Shown in pieces: positions 35,819-44,351 of a DNA stretch of 64,000 nucleotides; within the stretch, counting starts at the first letter, position 1, and each line of letters opens with the position of its first letter. The position numbers and the translations under genes were made by a program. This DNA is from Sutcliffiella horikoshii (lineage in GTDB: Bacteria; Bacillota; Bacilli; Bacillales; Bacillaceae_I), in assembly GCF_019931755.1 (NCBI RefSeq), contig NZ_CP082918.1, positions 1,096,001 through 1,160,000 of the forward strand, in the 5' to 3' direction. The notes below the pieces were generated by a model. The model had not been told where the DNA came from. It made no database searches and was given only the letters and a program-made list of their open reading frames with translations.

Positions 35819-35932
35819 TTAGTCCTCGTGACCCAGAAACCGATAACCGATGTATAGAATTAGTAAGCAGCCTAAGGTAATTAAGATTAAATCAAAACCG
35901 ACGCAAGAAGATTGTAGACATAGTTCCCCCAT
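35819..35932 (-). CDS. 37-residue single-helix membrane protein
   Basis: ATG 35932, six bases after GGGAGG, opens a 37-codon frame ending at TAA 35819. The product has an N-terminal tail with two Cys (MGELCLQSSC), one membrane helix (FDLILITLGCLLILYIGYRF) and a charged end (GHED). The strong ribosome site argues for expression; it lies 53 bases before the secreted-protein gene and may be the first gene of that transcript. Confidence 0.55.
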   Translation of the reverse strand: MGELCLQSSCVGFDLILITLGCLLILYIGYRFLGHED

Positions 35933-36020
35933 ATAAATCCTCCCAATTACAATTTTTTAACTATATGAAAATGAAGGTGAGTTTATGCTTTCTCGCCTTA
36001 AGTAAGCGGTTACATTTAAC

Positions 36021-36208
36021 GCGCTGTTAATTTCCGCAAACGGCTTCGCTTTCCGCGGGGCGGCCTTGAGCCTCCTCACTTCGTTGGGGGGTCTCAACAA
36101 TGCCGCTACTCCTCCGCAGGACAAGGAAGGCTTCGGCAGCAATACATCGCACGAAGAAAATGCGTAGCATTTTCGAGGAGTCTACGCCTTTTGCTCCAAT
36201 TAACAGCT
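36021..36208. repeat. GC-rich palindromic element, type B with 56-bp insert (copy R4)
   Basis: Starts GCGCTGTTAATTTCCGC, contains GCTTTCCGCGGGGCGGCC and GGGGTCTCAAC, and ends GCTCCAATTAACAGC like R3. Between CCGCAGG (36114-36120) and AGGAGTCTACGCC it carries an extra ~56 bp with its own hairpin (GAAAATGCG/TAGCATTTTC), absent from the other copies. Confidence 0.8.
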
Positions 36209-36243
36209 GAAAACCTCATAATAATTTAGTTTTTTTTACTACC

Positions 36244-36283
36244 TAAAAGTCGAACGGAGGCGGTTGCTCTTGTTCGACTTTCT
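36244..36283 (-). terminator. Terminator of the 117-residue lipoprotein gene
   Basis: AAAGTCGAAC with GTTCGACTTT; minus-strand T tail. Confidence 0.75.
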
Positions 36284-36286
36284 TGT

Positions 36287-36640
36287 TTATTCCACTTTTT
36301 CTTTTTCGTCTTGAATCTTTTCTTTCAATAACGTGACAGCCTCTTCCTTGTCGTAGGTGAATAGAATCATGTCGTCGGTAAGATATCCTGTATATTCAAA
36401 CACTATATAAGCGGGTGTATTTTCAATATTGTAATCTGGATACTTCTCCGCTGCCTCATCTAATCCGATGACTACGTCACTGTCCTTGAGAATGATTTCG
36501 ATATCTTCAATTTCTGACAGTGATTCATCTTCTTTTTGTTCGACCACTTCAATATAAGAAAAACGATCCGGAATGTGTGTAGGCATACCGCAGGCTGTTA
36601 GAAAAAGGAGGAATAAGGATAGAATAAAGATTTTCTTCAT
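36287..36640 (-). CDS. Small lipoprotein of unknown function (117 aa)
   Basis: Signal sequence MKKIFILSLFLLFLTAC with lipobox LTAC (Cys17), then an acidic domain (DVVIGLDEAAEKYPDYNIEN, YLTDDMILFTYDKEEAVTLL) of about 100 residues. Ribosome site GGAGGTG before ATG 36640. No family recognised. Confidence 0.7.
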   Translation of the reverse strand: MKKIFILSLFLLFLTACGMPTHIPDRFSYIEVVEQKEDESLSEIEDIEIILKDSDVVIGLDEAAEKYPDYNIENTPAYIVFEYTGYLTDDMILFTYDKEEAVTLLKEKIQDEKEKVE

Positions 36641-36768
36641 TTATCAGCACCTCCATTCCTTTTATTATTCGACATAATTAGTGAAAACCCTTTTCTGAAA
36701 TTAGTGCTTTTCGTGGACGTGCTCTCATACATTGTTAGGGACAACTCTCTTACAAATGAGGTGAGGAT

Positions 36769-37356
36769 ATGGAGCAATTTTTTTTATCTGTTTTTGAATT
36801 TTTCACCACATTGGGGGTTTGGGGGATCGCTCTCGGTTTAATGGTGGAGGTCATTCCTAGCGAAATCGTCCTTGGATATGGTGGTTATTTAATATCTATT
36901 GGTGAGATAGGTTTTTTGGGAGCTATGCTTGCAGGGGTGATTGGAGGTACACTCGCTCAGCTTTTTTTATACTGGGCAGGGAGTATTGGCGGTAGGCCAT
37001 TTCTTGATAAGTATGGGAAGTACATATTAATTCAGCCAAGGCATTTGGACATATCGGAAAAGTGGTTTCAAAATTACGGACCGATTGTCATTTTTACAGC
37101 GCGTTTTATACCGGTGGTAAGGCATGCTATTTCCATTCCGGCAGGTATAGCAAAAATGAAGTTTTTACCTTTTTTGATTTACACAGTGGCGGCAGTGATT
37201 CCGTGGACCTTTTTATTTTTATATATCGGACTTCAACTCGGAGAAAATTGGCGGGAAATCAAACATGCTGCGCAACCGCTAATCATTCCATTAATGATTT
37301 TGATTATACTTGGAGCCATCACTTATTTTGTATTTGATAGAAAAAGAACGGAATAG
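36769..37356 (+). CDS. DedA-family membrane protein
   Basis: A 195-residue DedA protein. The hallmark FTARFIPVVRHAISIPAG lies at about 104-121 (Arg-x-x-Pro-x-x-Arg), with PSEIVLGYGGYL and the glycine-rich AGVIGGTLAQLFLYWAG before it. DedA proteins such as B. subtilis UptA flip undecaprenyl phosphate back across the membrane; others act on phosphatidylethanolamine. The second uppP gene follows after 15 bases, which favours a C55-phosphate role. ATG 36769 follows GAGGTGAGG. Confidence 0.88.
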   Translation: MEQFFLSVFEFFTTLGVWGIALGLMVEVIPSEIVLGYGGYLISIGEIGFLGAMLAGVIGGTLAQLFLYWAGSIGGRPFLDKYGKYILIQPRHLDISEKWFQNYGPIVIFTARFIPVVRHAISIPAGIAKMKFLPFLIYTVAAVIPWTFLFLYIGLQLGENWREIKHAAQPLIIPLMILIILGAITYFVFDRKRTE

Positions 37357-37371
37357 AAGGGGGGAGAGGTT

Positions 37372-38151
37372 ATGTCCAAAATTGAAGCCTTCATATTGGG
37401 GATTATTCAAGGATTAACGGAATTCCTGCCAATTTCAAGTACAGGGCACCTATATTTAGGTAGGAACTTATTTGGTTTGCAAGAAGCTGGGTTATTGCTT
37501 GATACGATGCTTCACTTCGGAACGTTGATTGCAGTCCTTTATTTTTATCGGGAGGAATTTTATAAAATCATTCGTAATCCTTTTCATAAATTATCTTTCT
37601 TGTTGGTAATCGGGACGATTCCAGCCGTAATTATTGGACTTGCTTTCAAAGATTATTTTGAGGAGATTTCCAAAACAGGCGTGACGATCGGCTGGGAGTT
37701 TCTAATAACAGGCGCCTTTCTTTGGTTTGCTGATTCCATTAAAAAAGGTGCAAAAAAGATGGAGGACATTACGTGGAAGGATGCATTATTTATTGGTTCT
37801 TTCCAAGCTGCTGCGATATTCCCTGCCATTTCGAGGTCAGGGTTGACGATTGTGGCAGGTTTGTTTCGGAAGCTGGATAGGGAAACAGCGGCATATTTTT
37901 CTTTCTTGCTTTCAACACCAGCGATTGCGGGGGCTGTGTTTTTGCAAACGGTTGAAGTGGCACAGGTCGGCAGGGAGGATATTTCTTTATTCTCATTGGT
38001 TATTGGAATTTTAGCATCCTGTTTCTTTGGGTATATTGCTGTGAAATGGATGATTAATTATTTGAAAAAGCATTCTCTTCGTATGTTTGCGGTTTATGTA
38101 TGGATTTTGGGAGTGGTGATTTTGGCGCTTCAATATTTAGGGTTGTTTTAA
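37372..38151 (+). CDS. uppP: Undecaprenyl-diphosphatase UppP (copy 2)
   Basis: A 259-residue BacA/UppP enzyme with both signatures: IQGLTEFLPISSTGHLYLG at about 14-32 and FPAISRSGLTIVAGLFRK at about 151-168. It removes the beta-phosphate of undecaprenyl diphosphate on the outer leaflet. With dedA upstream it makes a dephosphorylate-and-return pair. It differs clearly from copy 1 at 24924, so it is not a recent duplication. Ribosome site GGGGGGAGAGG. Confidence 0.92.
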   Translation: MSKIEAFILGIIQGLTEFLPISSTGHLYLGRNLFGLQEAGLLLDTMLHFGTLIAVLYFYREEFYKIIRNPFHKLSFLLVIGTIPAVIIGLAFKDYFEEISKTGVTIGWEFLITGAFLWFADSIKKGAKKMEDITWKDALFIGSFQAAAIFPAISRSGLTIVAGLFRKLDRETAAYFSFLLSTPAIAGAVFLQTVEVAQVGREDISLFSLVIGILASCFFGYIAVKWMINYLKKHSLRMFAVYVWILGVVILALQYLGLF

Positions 38152-38157
38152 GCAAGG

Positions 38158-38193
38158 AAAGGCCGTGTACCATTTAGATACACGGCCTTTCCT
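38158..38193. terminator. Bidirectional terminator, uppP / nrdB
   Basis: AAAGGCCGTGTA, loop, TACACGGCCTTT. Confidence 0.85.
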
Positions 38194-38199
38194 CATTTC

Positions 38200-39243
38200 T
38201 TATAACTCATCAAATCCGTTTTCGACTACGTTTACTTTTGTGTATTGTCTGGACTTTTGTTCGAAGAAGTCGGATTTTCCTAGGTCTACGTCTTCGTATG
38301 CTTTTATCCATTTCAATGGGTTTGTGCGGTATCCTTCAAAGGGGCGCTTAAAACCGAGTTGATGGGCGCGGACGTTGGCGTAAAATTTGATATACGCTTC
38401 CACATCCTCCAGTTCGATTCCGGCAAAATGATCTCCGATAATATGTCTTGCCCATTCAATCTCCAGTTGTGCCGCCTGTTGAAACGTCTCCTCGACGAAA
38501 AGCTCTAGGCTTTCTGTGTTATGTTCTGGGTATTCCAGAAGGACCTCTTTGAATATTTTTACAAACAAATCCACGTGAATTTGTTCGTCCCTGTTAATAT
38601 AATTGATCATCGTGCTGGAAGAGACCATTTTTTGATTTCTCGCCAGATGATAAAAAAATGCAAATCCTGAATAAAAGAAGAGTCCCTCCAAAATAACATC
38701 ATACACGATGGATTTTAGCAAATTTTCTACTGAGGGTGTTTCAGCAAATTTCTTATATCCATCAGTTATGAAGTCATTTCTTTTTCTAAGGATGGGTTCG
38801 GTCCTCCAGTATTCAAACACTTCCTCCTGTTTTTTTCGCGGCACAAGACTTGATAGTACATAGGAGTAAGAATGGTTATGGATCACCTCTTGCTGGGCTA
38901 GCATAATCATAAGCGCGTTAAGGCTGGAATCGGTCAAATAGTCTGCTACTTTTCCGGCATAGTCGGTCTGAATGCTGTCAAGAAGTGCGAGAAGTCCAAT
39001 GATCTTCAAAAATGCATCCTGTTCCTGTGGTGACAGGTGAGGAAATTGCTTGATATCCTGGGACATATTGATTTCAAAAGGCGACCAAAAGTTTGCGAGC
39101 ATTTTTTTATATTTTGGGTAAGCCCATGAAAAAGCCACATCGTCCCAATTAAGAACATTGGAGCTTTTTCCATTTATGATTTTGGTCGATCTATTCGGTG
39201 CGTCCACATCCATTAAGATGCGTGATTTTAGTTTAGCATTCAT
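38200..39243 (-). CDS. nrdB: Class I ribonucleotide reductase, beta (radical) subunit
   Basis: A 347-residue R2 protein. Metal ligands D89, E119, H122 (QQEVIH), E186 (LEGLFFYSG), E220 and H223 (RDEQIH) are all present, and Y126 (HNHSYSY) is at the position of the tyrosyl radical, so this is a tyrosyl-radical class I enzyme. It supplies the radical to NrdA for making deoxyribonucleotides. No nrdI or nrdH lies next to it, unlike the class Ib nrdI-nrdEF operon normal in Bacillus. It follows nrdA by 52 bases; ribosome site AAAGGAGC. Confidence 0.92.
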   Translation of the reverse strand: MNAKLKSRILMDVDAPNRSTKIINGKSSNVLNWDDVAFSWAYPKYKKMLANFWSPFEINMSQDIKQFPHLSPQEQDAFLKIIGLLALLDSIQTDYAGKVADYLTDSSLNALMIMLAQQEVIHNHSYSYVLSSLVPRKKQEEVFEYWRTEPILRKRNDFITDGYKKFAETPSVENLLKSIVYDVILEGLFFYSGFAFFYHLARNQKMVSSSTMINYINRDEQIHVDLFVKIFKEVLLEYPEHNTESLELFVEETFQQAAQLEIEWARHIIGDHFAGIELEDVEAYIKFYANVRAHQLGFKRPFEGYRTNPLKWIKAYEDVDLGKSDFFEQKSRQYTKVNVVENGFDEL

Positions 39244-39295
39244 TTGGTTTGCTCCTTTTTATTGACATGCTTATGAGTTCTTTAATGATAGCTGA

Positions 39296-41557
39296 CTAAC
39301 TTGAACATGATTCACATTCTTCTAAATCTGAAGATGTGGAACGAACATAGTAGGTTGTTTTCAATTTTTGCTTCCATGCATCAAGATGAAGTTCAAGTAA
39401 TACTTTGGCCTTCACGGTGTTCGTAACATACAGGTTAAAGGAAATGGCCTGATCGATATGTTTTTGTCTTGCCGCATTCTGGGCAATGCTCCAATGCTGA
39501 TCGATATGGTAGGCAGATTTATAAAACCAGGTTGTTTCTGCGTTAAGGTCAGGTGCTGTTACGGGAATCTTGTAATCTTTTTTCTCTTCTGAATATACCT
39601 TAAGGAAAATGGGATCAATGCTTGCAGAGCTTCCGGCAATAATGGACGTGGTCGCATTTGGGGCAACTGCCATTAGATATCCGTTTCGGACGCCGTAATT
39701 CGCTACTTGTTCTTGAAGCACATTCCAATCCAGTTCCGAGGCTGTCCCATAATTCCGTTTGTGAAAATAGTCACCAGTTTGCCAATCAGATCCTTCGAAT
39801 GCAGGGTAGGAACCTTTTTCTTTAGCGAGCAGGGAGCTGGCTTGGATTGTGTAAAATGCAATTTTTTCATAAAGTTTGTCTGCATGAAGCACTGCTTCAT
39901 TGGACTCCCATTTGATACCTTCAAGAGCAAGCAGGTGATGCCAGCCGAATGTTCCCAATCCAATGGCACGATATTTTTCATTGGTCATCTTTGCCTGCAG
40001 TACCGGTATTTCATTTAAATCAATCACATTATCAAGCATCCGAACCTGGATGGGAATAAGGCGCTCTAGTTGTCCTGCTGTTACAGTGCGAGCAAGATTA
40101 ATGGAGGATAAATTACAGACTACAAAATCTCCGGGTGTTTTAACGGTTATGATCGTACCATCCTCTACGTATTGCTTTTTCGTGATGGTGGCACTTTGGT
40201 TTTGGGTAATTTCCGTACATAAATTCGTGCAATAAATCATTCCTTTATGAGGGTTTGGATTCATTCTGTTCACTTCATCACGATAAAACATGAATGGACT
40301 GCCAGTTTCTAGTTGCCCCTTCATGATTGCTTTCATAATCTCTATAGCCGGTACTTTTTCTTTCGGGAGCTCAGGATGATTGACACATTCTTCATATTTT
40401 TGGCGAAAGCTTCCAGCACCAACTTTCTCGTCAAAATAATCTTCAAGGGAATAGCCCATTAGTTTTCTAACTTCATGTGGATCAAATAAGTACCAGTCTC
40501 CTCTGCTTTCTACCTGCTCCATGAAAATATCCGGTATGCACACTCCATTGAAAAGATCATGTGTACGCATGCGTTCATCACCGTTGTTGAGCTTGCTGTC
40601 AAGAAAGGAAAAAATGTCTCTATGCCAAACATCTAAATAGACAGAAATGGCTCCTTTCCGTTGACCGAGCTGGTCGACACTTACAGCCGTATTGTTCAAT
40701 TGTTTCATCCATGGAATCACTCCGCTAGATACGCCTTTGAATCCTCTTATATCACTGCCGCGACTACGTATTTTGCCGAGGTAGACGCCAAGGCCGCCTC
40801 CGGATTTAGAGAGATTTGCAATGTCTGTGTTGCTGTCATATATTCCTTGCAAGCTGTCATCAACCGTATCAATGAAGCAGCTTGAGAGCTGTCCATACGT
40901 TTTTCCTGCATTGGCAAATGTCGGTGTGGCAACGGTCATATACAAATTGCTTAGTGCCCAATAAGCTTCTTTCACGTAGTGAATCCGATTAGTTTCTTCC
41001 TTTTGCATCAGTGTCATGGCAATGATCATGAAACGTTCTTGAGGCAATTCAAGTAAGCGTTTATGATGATCGCGCGTTAAATAACGGTCAGATAATGTTT
41101 TCAGTCCAATATAGGTAAAGAGATTATCTTTTTGAGGATCAAGGACTGCCTCTAATTCATTAATTTCTTTAGCTGTGTATGCTTTTAGCAATTGAGTTTG
41201 ATAAATTCCTAGTTCTGTTAAGCTTTTGATTAATGAGTAAAAATCTGTATAGGGCTTGGAGATGTTTCTGTTGCTGCATACTTCCTGTTGCAGCTTTTGT
41301 GATAATAACCTTGATGCAACATAGGTCCAGTCAGGTTCTAGTTCATCCACGTGATTGAGCGCTTCTAGTATTAGTTGGTTTGTAAGTTCATGTTGATTGT
41401 TGTGATGGAGCAGTTTATCAATAATTTTGGTAGTTTTTTGTAAGAAACCTGTTGTTTCAAGTTTTGGAAACTCAGATAGAACAGTTTCTAAATGGCTCTG
41501 GTAATCTTGATCGCTAGGTCCATTCTCTTTATGTACAGTTTTGGTATGTACGGTCAT
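39296..41557 (-). CDS. nrdA: Class I ribonucleotide reductase, alpha subunit
   Basis: A 753-residue R1 protein reducing ribonucleoside diphosphates. Catalytic Asn-Cys-Glu in TNLCTEI, first redox Cys in LSSCFIDTVDDS, second in FVVCNLSSINL, paired tyrosines in TTYYVRSTSS, and the C-terminal shuttle cysteines in LEECESCSS. The N-terminal ~90 residues (before about LEPDWTYVASRLL) do not look like an ATP-cone. ATG 41557 is preferred (GGAGA nine bases before) to a GTG three codons upstream. Expression lies behind a cobalamin riboswitch. Confidence 0.92.
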   Translation of the reverse strand: MTVHTKTVHKENGPSDQDYQSHLETVLSEFPKLETTGFLQKTTKIIDKLLHHNNQHELTNQLILEALNHVDELEPDWTYVASRLLSQKLQQEVCSNRNISKPYTDFYSLIKSLTELGIYQTQLLKAYTAKEINELEAVLDPQKDNLFTYIGLKTLSDRYLTRDHHKRLLELPQERFMIIAMTLMQKEETNRIHYVKEAYWALSNLYMTVATPTFANAGKTYGQLSSCFIDTVDDSLQGIYDSNTDIANLSKSGGGLGVYLGKIRSRGSDIRGFKGVSSGVIPWMKQLNNTAVSVDQLGQRKGAISVYLDVWHRDIFSFLDSKLNNGDERMRTHDLFNGVCIPDIFMEQVESRGDWYLFDPHEVRKLMGYSLEDYFDEKVGAGSFRQKYEECVNHPELPKEKVPAIEIMKAIMKGQLETGSPFMFYRDEVNRMNPNPHKGMIYCTNLCTEITQNQSATITKKQYVEDGTIITVKTPGDFVVCNLSSINLARTVTAGQLERLIPIQVRMLDNVIDLNEIPVLQAKMTNEKYRAIGLGTFGWHHLLALEGIKWESNEAVLHADKLYEKIAFYTIQASSLLAKEKGSYPAFEGSDWQTGDYFHKRNYGTASELDWNVLQEQVANYGVRNGYLMAVAPNATTSIIAGSSASIDPIFLKVYSEEKKDYKIPVTAPDLNAETTWFYKSAYHIDQHWSIAQNAARQKHIDQAISFNLYVTNTVKAKVLLELHLDAWKQKLKTTYYVRSTSSDLEECESCSS

Positions 41558-41583
41558 TTTTTTCACTCTCCACTTCGTCTAAA

Positions 41584-41616
41584 ATAAAAAAATCCACTCA
41601 ATAGTTGAGTGGATCA
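41584..41616 (-). terminator. Terminator in the nrdA leader
   Basis: Minus strand GATCCACTCAA, loop, TTGAGTGGATTTTTTTA: about 25 bases before nrdA, so it is the probable expression platform of the riboswitch. Confidence 0.8.
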
Positions 41617-41769
41617 AACGATCATAGAAAAAAGGGAAAGAGTGCAGGAGGGTTCTTAGGTTCCTAGAAAATATGCTGAGGTGCGTCAGAAATAATCAAA
41701 GAACCTTGTCCTGTTTTTACCATGTTCTATGTATCGTTTCATCTTCTCAACTCCCGAAGAAAGAGAAAC

Positions 41770-41950
41770 TAAATCGGTAAAGGCAGGTCTCCTGACTCGT
41801 GCTTCTTCCTATTTTGAACCTTCCCATACAAGAGCCGTTAAGCGTTCATGTACAGTGGTTTCTCAAAATCGTCTGCACTTACAGTTGCGGGAACAGTCCC
41901 GGATTTTCACCGGATTCCCTATTAAGTCTATAAAAAGACACCTTTATCGC
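41770..41950 (-). promoter_or_regulatory. Cobalamin (adenosylcobalamin) riboswitch before nrdAB
   Basis: Minus strand, in order: AAAGGTGTC, GGGAATCCGGTGAAAATCC, GGGACTGTTCCCGCAACTG (the B12-box core with TGTAAG following), and GAGTCAGGAGACCTGCC closing the aptamer. This is the cobalamin element, normally found before B12 transport or synthesis genes. Here its only downstream genes are nrdA and nrdB. An open frame on the plus strand across this stretch is spurious. Confidence 0.95.
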
Positions 41951-42018
41951 AAAAGTTAAAATTACTATATGTAGATATATAGATGTTTCATTTAATCTAT
42001 ATATGGTATTTTGTGTGA

Positions 42019-42047
42019 ATGATAGTACTATCATAATGGATACACAA
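42019..42047 (-). promoter_or_regulatory. nrdAB promoter with palindromic operator
   Basis: Minus strand TTGTGT (42047-42042), 17 bases, TATCAT (42024-42019). The perfect 16-bp palindrome ATGATAGTACTATCAT (42019-42034) covers the -10 and part of the spacer. It does not read as the usual NrdR box to me. Confidence 0.5.
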
Positions 42048-42088
42048 ACAAATGGCAAGACATTTTATGGAGGCTTCGACGTGAAGGT

Positions 42089-42128
42089 GAAAAATCCTGC
42101 CGGGGTCTGACCCCGGCAGGATTTTTTT
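42089..42128. terminator. Strong terminator after rsbR-like gene
   Basis: AAATCCTGCCGGGG, loop TCTGA, CCCCGGCAGGATTT with T/A runs on both strands. Confidence 0.9.
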
Positions 42129-42954
42129 ATTGTTCTTGTAATATTTGCTCTATAGAGCCGCTGATTTGAATGTCTCTTAGGATGAGTCCGGAGTTGATGA
42201 ATTGTAGGCTGAGTTCCGGGCGCAGGCCTGTAATGATTGGTGTGATGCCTATTAGCTTGAGAGAGCGGATAAGCAGGTCCATGGTGTGCAGAACTGTTTC
42301 ATCTAAACGGTAAACACCGGAAAAATCAATGATGAGGTTGGAAATGGAAAGATTCTTACTTTTCTCCAACGTCTCTTCTATCAGTATTCCAGCGCGAATC
42401 TCATCAATTTCTCCGACAAGCGGCAACACTCCCATCCCTTTTTGTAAAGGGACTATCGGGATAGACAGTCGAATGTAAGAAGCTTTGGTTTCTAACATTT
42501 TCTGTTCAGTAGCGATGGAAAAGGCGTGACTGAATCCATAAACGATAATATTGAAAATTTCATCTATTAAAATGAAAATATCTGTAATCTGATTCATATG
42601 AAGCCCAGCTTCCACACCTTCACGTTGTATAAACTCCCATAGACATTTTTTATATAACGTCATATTAGAGAGCGTTTCTTCAAGTGATCCGCCAGCCTTC
42701 ACAGACATGAATCCTACAGATTCTCCCCATTGTTTGGCGCGGTCTAAAACATTGTTTTCAGGATCGAGGACATATTCACCTAAGAATACCAATAACGTTC
42801 TAAAGATTTCCTTGACCTGAACTTCTACTTCTTCTTCTCGATATTGCGGTACATCAGGATAAGCATTCTGTATTTCCGATAGCATGCTAGCAGCTACTTC
42901 ATTCTGTGAATCTATTAATTTTTGTCCTATTAGGGAGTGTGCCGTCTTGGTCAT
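42127..42954 (-). CDS. RsbR-like STAS-domain stressosome protein
   Basis: A 275-residue protein of the RsbR group. The N-terminal ~150 residues form the globin-like/sensory half and the C-terminal STAS domain begins at about 165 (SIPIVPLQKGMGVLPLVGEI). The STAS phospho-acceptor position reads DFSGVYRLDETV, with Ser where RsbR proteins have Thr or Ser. RsbR paralogues form the stressosome that releases RsbT and starts the SigB cascade. It is not beside other rsb genes, as is usual for the B. subtilis paralogues. Ribosome site AGAAAGGA. Confidence 0.82.
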   Translation of the reverse strand: MTKTAHSLIGQKLIDSQNEVAASMLSEIQNAYPDVPQYREEEVEVQVKEIFRTLLVFLGEYVLDPENNVLDRAKQWGESVGFMSVKAGGSLEETLSNMTLYKKCLWEFIQREGVEAGLHMNQITDIFILIDEIFNIIVYGFSHAFSIATEQKMLETKASYIRLSIPIVPLQKGMGVLPLVGEIDEIRAGILIEETLEKSKNLSISNLIIDFSGVYRLDETVLHTMDLLIRSLKLIGITPIITGLRPELSLQFINSGLILRDIQISGSIEQILQEQ

Positions 42955-43133
42955 GGTAGAATCCTTTCTTATTTACAGTAGTATTTTAATCTCTAGTTTT
43001 ATTTCTATTTTAATTTAAAGTCTAAAAGATGTATATCATTTACTAGATAAGAATAGGAAATAAGCAGTATTTTTGGCTAATAATACGTAAAAGAGGTATA
43101 ATTTCATAATATTGAACAGATAGGAGTGTTTGT

Positions 43134-44036
43134 ATGGAAAGAATTCAGTTAGCAGAAGATGTTTCCCTCTCTAGAATTGTACATGGAATGTGGCGTTTGA
43201 ATGATTGGGGTTACAGCAAGGAAGAGGTTGTGGAATTTATAGAACAGTGTTTGGATCTTGGAGTTACAAGCTTTGATCATGCAGACATCTATGGTAATTA
43301 CACAGTAGAAGAGCAATTTGGACAAGCATTAGAACTCAAACCTTCACTAAGGGACAAAATAGAGATAGTGACGAAGTGTGGAATCAAGCTAATATCATCT
43401 AATAGACCAGACCATAATATAAAATATTATGATACAAGCAAGGAGCATATCATTCAATCTGTGGAACGTTCATTAGAAAATTTTCGAACAGATTATATAG
43501 ATATTCTTTTAATACATAGACCAGATCCAATGATGGATCCAAGTGAAGTGGCAGAAGCCTTCACTAGGTTAAAAGAACAAGGGAAGGTAAAGCGTTTTGG
43601 CGTATCCAACTTTGCACCTTCTCAAGTTAAGTTACTCAACTCCTATTTAGATGAACCGTTGGTAACTAATCAGATTGAAATTTCGGCTACCCATTTGGAG
43701 CACTTCGATAAGGGAACAATCGAACAGTGTCAAATGGATAGAATCTCTCCGATGGCATGGTCTCCTCTTGGCGGAGGAAGTATTTTCACAAGTACAGATG
43801 ACAAGGTAAAACGTGTAAGAAATGTATTGGAGAAAATACAGGGAGAAACAGGGGCAGAATCTATGGACCAGGTATTATATGCTTGGTTACTAAATCACCC
43901 TTCTAAAATTATCCCAATTGTGGGCTCAGGAAAGCTAGAAAGAGTAAATTCGGCGGTTTCTTCATTGAATATCACATTAAGTAAAGAGCAGTGGTTTGAA
44001 ATATTAGAAGCATCCAAAGGAAAAGAAGTAGATTAA
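43134..44036 (+). CDS. Aldo/keto reductase (YdhF/YcsN-like)
   Basis: A 300-residue NADPH-dependent TIM-barrel oxidoreductase. The catalytic tetrad is complete: D49 and Y54 (FDHADIYGNY), a Lys in IVTKCGIKL, and His in LLIHRPDPMMDPSEVAEA. VKRFGVSNF and PIVGSGKLERV (cofactor loop) follow. The substrate is unknown. ATG 43134 follows AGGAGTG. It is monocistronic. Confidence 0.9.
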   Translation: MERIQLAEDVSLSRIVHGMWRLNDWGYSKEEVVEFIEQCLDLGVTSFDHADIYGNYTVEEQFGQALELKPSLRDKIEIVTKCGIKLISSNRPDHNIKYYDTSKEHIIQSVERSLENFRTDYIDILLIHRPDPMMDPSEVAEAFTRLKEQGKVKRFGVSNFAPSQVKLLNSYLDEPLVTNQIEISATHLEHFDKGTIEQCQMDRISPMAWSPLGGGSIFTSTDDKVKRVRNVLEKIQGETGAESMDQVLYAWLLNHPSKIIPIVGSGKLERVNSAVSSLNITLSKEQWFEILEASKGKEVD

Positions 44037-44055
44037 TTTATTATATTTTCATAAT

Positions 44056-44086
44056 AAAAAACCAGGACCTTGGGCCTGGTTTTTTA
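44056..44086 (+). terminator. Terminator after aldo/keto reductase
   Basis: AAAACCAGG, loop, CCTGGTTTTTTAT. Confidence 0.8.
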
Positions 44087-44120
44087 TTTGGACATCACCT
44101 AATAATTGGGTGAAGTACCA

Positions 44121-44351
44121 TTAAAATTTTAACTGGTTGTTTCGTTTTTTCATGTGTTTCTTATAAATATCCGAGAAAAACATCAATCCTATTAAACCAA
44201 AAATCACATAGGATAAGTTAAAATACAATGCCGGATCAATTCTGATGTGATCTCCACCAGCAGCAAGTTTAATTATTTGATAGGAATCCAAAGCGACTTT
44301 TGCAGCAATAAGGACAAATATTGCAACGAGTACCCTCCAAAGTAATTTCAT
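44121..44351 (-). CDS. Small two-helix membrane protein (76 aa)
   Basis: Membrane helices at about 4-20 and 44-62, a short loop with two Asp, and a basic tail (YKKHMKKRNNQLKF). ATG 44351 follows GGAGGGG by six bases. The family is not recognised. Confidence 0.65.
   Translation of the reverse strand: MKLLWRVLVAIFVLIAAKVALDSYQIIKLAAGGDHIRIDPALYFNLSYVIFGLIGLMFFSDIYKKHMKKRNNQLKF

Noticed and set aside
41729..41959. Plus-strand frame over the cobalamin riboswitch
   Set aside because: The conserved aptamer on the minus strand explains the sequence; the frame has no ribosome site.
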